From NCBI GenBank assembly GCA_020635565.1, contig JACJZN010000007.1, positions 310,001-374,000 on the forward strand: a DNA stretch of 64,000 nucleotides, written 5' to 3'. The DNA comes from Flavobacteriales bacterium. Its GTDB lineage: Bacteria > Bacteroidota > Bacteroidia > Flavobacteriales_D > Parvicellaceae. The position numbers and the translations under genes are program-made. Positions 62,797-64,000 of this stretch are shown piece after piece (position 1 is the first letter of the stretch; each line of letters starts with the position of its first letter). Under the pieces are notes generated by a model. It saw nothing but the letters and a program-made list of their open reading frames with translations, had not been told where the DNA came from and ran no database searches.

Positions 62797-63765
62797 ATGA
62801 GCAAGGTAAAGTATAAATATAATCCCGAGACGCTAAGTTATGATGAGGTAGAATTGACCTGGAGAGATCATCTCAAGAAGTTGTCTTATTATGCTATCGC
62901 ATCCATAGTGGCTTCTGTTCTTATTCTATTTTTTTCCTATGGTTATATTAAAGAGAGAGGGAAAAATGAGGTGCAATATGACATCGAAAAGCATGAAGCT
63001 GAGATTCTTGAACTGAAATCTCAGGTAGAGGATCTGAAAGAAATTAGCAGCTATTTACAACAAAAGGACGATGATATCTATCGAGTGATCTTTGGTGCAG
63101 ATCCTTATCCGGAATACAAACGAGAATTAGGTATTGGAGGTAATCCAAATGTAAAGGATAAGTATAAAGATTTGAAGCATGGAGACTTATTGATTGAAGT
63201 ATCAAATAAGATTGCAATGGTAGAAAAGAAGCTTTATGCTCAAAGCGTGAGTTTTGATTCCGTTGTTGCAATGGCAAAGAAAAAGGAGGAGCTCTTACAA
63301 TCTGTTCCATCCATACAGCCTGTACATAATGAAGATCTTACGCACATAGCTTCTGGATTTGGAATGAGGATGCACCCAATTTACAAGATTCTAAAGATGC
63401 ATACTGGACTCGATTTTACGGCTGATATTGGAACTCCGATTTTTGCTACTGGAGACGCTGTAGTTGAAGATTGCAAAACGATGAGTGGTTATGGTCAGAT
63501 TGTTATTCTTGATCATGGTTTTGGGTATAAGACGCACTATGCGCATTGCAGTGAATTCAAATGTAAGAAAGGGGATAAAGTGAAGCGAGGAGATGTAATT
63601 GCTCTTGTCGGAAATACGGGAGCATCTGTTGGACCTCATTTGCATTATGAAGTTCTTTATAAAGGATCTCACGTCAATCCGGTTAACTATTTCTTTAACG
63701 ATTTGTCACCTGAGGAATTTGATGAGGTGGTGAGAATCTCATCTCAACCAACTCAGTCGATGTAA
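62797..63765 (+). CDS. M23-family peptidoglycan endopeptidase
   Basis: The 322-residue protein has one N-terminal membrane helix (about 32-52), a coiled coil (about 60-90; DIEKHEAEILELKSQVEDLKE) and a periplasmic M23 domain with ASGFGMRMHPIYKILKMHTGLDF (zinc His and Asp) and GASVGPHLHYEV (HxH). It probably cleaves cross-links in peptidoglycan. Monomeric gene between the TrmH-like gene and a convergent delta'-like gene (1 base between stops). Confidence 0.92.
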   Translation: MSKVKYKYNPETLSYDEVELTWRDHLKKLSYYAIASIVASVLILFFSYGYIKERGKNEVQYDIEKHEAEILELKSQVEDLKEISSYLQQKDDDIYRVIFGADPYPEYKRELGIGGNPNVKDKYKDLKHGDLLIEVSNKIAMVEKKLYAQSVSFDSVVAMAKKKEELLQSVPSIQPVHNEDLTHIASGFGMRMHPIYKILKMHTGLDFTADIGTPIFATGDAVVEDCKTMSGYGQIVILDHGFGYKTHYAHCSEFKCKKGDKVKRGDVIALVGNTGASVGPHLHYEVLYKGSHVNPVNYFFNDLSPEEFDEVVRISSQPTQSM

Positions 63766-63766
63766 G

Positions 63767-64000
63767 TTAAGCTTTTTTCAGCTGAAGAAAGATTTTCATC
63801 GAAACATCCAGAAATAGGATCTTTGGGTTAGCATTTCTTTCAATGTGATAATGAGCTTCCTCGATAGCTTCACTAAGTGGAATGATGTTATTATGATTGA
63901 TAAAGGGAGCAAATTTACTTAAAAAGCCAGCTTGTTCCTTTGTTAAGGTCACGGTTTCACCACCAGTGTAATGACCAACGATGGCACTGCGAAACATTTG
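63767..64000 (-). CDS. Probable DNA polymerase III delta' subunit, C-terminal end (cut by window)
   Basis: The frame is open to the window edge (Gln codon at 64000-63998, then Met), so the gene starts beyond base 64000. The visible 76-plus residues (RSAIVGHYTGGETVTLT, FLSKFAPFINHNNI, EEAHYHIERNANPKILFLDVSMKIF) resemble the C-terminal end of Bacteroidota delta' (HolB-like) clamp-loader proteins, in which AHYHIERNANPKILF is a frequent motif. The ATP-binding N-terminal part is not visible, so a different clamp-loader-like protein is possible. Confidence 0.65.
   Translation of the reverse strand, partial: QMFRSAIVGHYTGGETVTLTKEQAGFLSKFAPFINHNNIIPLSEAIEEAHYHIERNANPKILFLDVSMKIFLQLKKA

Noticed and set aside
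1..64000. Insertion sequences, prophage, integron or defence island
   Set aside because: No transposase, integrase, phage structural or known defence protein was recognised, and no terminal repeats or target duplications were seen. The single tRNA has no adjacent integrase or repeated 3' end.

Overview
This window comes from the chromosome of an AT-rich member of the phylum Bacteroidota, most likely order Flavobacteriales. The evidence is a type IX secretion (T9SS) set with both type A and type B C-terminal sorting domains, PorP/SprF and a PorE-like OmpA lipoprotein; the Bacteroidota-restricted families GWxTD, DUF4270, DUF4286 and DUF4290; LytS/LytTR-type signalling; and promoter boxes of the Bacteroidota form TAnnTTTG. 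Nothing indicates a phage, insertion sequence, integron, CRISPR array or defence island. The window is gene-dense, no gap exceeds 300 bases, and genes at both edges are cut.

Layout. 1-568: 3' part of a DUF2064 gene. 572-11404 (minus): a surface-adhesion operon read leftward, with a small unknown secreted protein, a giant HYR/SprB-repeat adhesin with a type B sorting domain, PorP/SprF, and a PorE-like lipoprotein. The adhesin frame is broken by one TGA at 8426-8428, exactly where sister repeats have a Cys codon. 11569-18737: a secreted unknown, SRPBCC, pyrE facing a Nudix gene, a WG-repeat protein, a small membrane protein, sufS and a DUF2541-like protein. 18904-23592: flippase-dut, an acidic lipoprotein, DAHP synthase/chorismate mutase and a LuxE-like protein. 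23626-28479: a tight rightward run of lipoprotein, GWxTD, rlmB, DUF4286, sufE, PaaD-like and a secreted protein. 28469-33753 (minus): two outer-membrane proteins, glmS, DUF4270 and a short GT5 glycogen-synthase-like gene. 33845-42442 (plus): panC, panD, a UPF0104 membrane protein, a kbl-type enzyme, two unknowns and sucAB. 42545-46760 (minus): a four-gene run of histidine kinase, LytTR regulator, polytopic membrane protein and a 485-residue unknown. 46858-55822: a T9SS-exported M1 peptidase, a helical repeat protein, a thioredoxin, murA, DUF4290, one CAT tRNA, a HAD phosphatase, methylmalonyl-CoA epimerase and a secreted protein. 56076-64000: an oligopeptide-binding lipoprotein, bactofilin, an unlisted 55-residue AtpZ-like gene, tandem USP, mutS, a TrmH-like methylase, an M23 peptidase and the cut end of a probable DNA polymerase III delta' gene.

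How the genes fit together. Much of the window is housekeeping: pyrimidine, pantothenate, aromatic, peptidoglycan and amino-sugar precursors, Fe-S assembly, the TCA cycle and mismatch repair. The accessory interest lies in the adhesin operon with its broken, recently expanded repeats, the four-gene LytS/LytR operon with two unrecognised proteins, and a Trp-rich lipoprotein of unknown role upstream of sucA. Several genes (pyrE, sufS, DAHP synthase) have a consensus -7 box only 4-5 bases from the start codon, which suggests leaderless mRNAs.

Limits: all family calls are from reading motifs and overall resemblance. No similarity search was possible.
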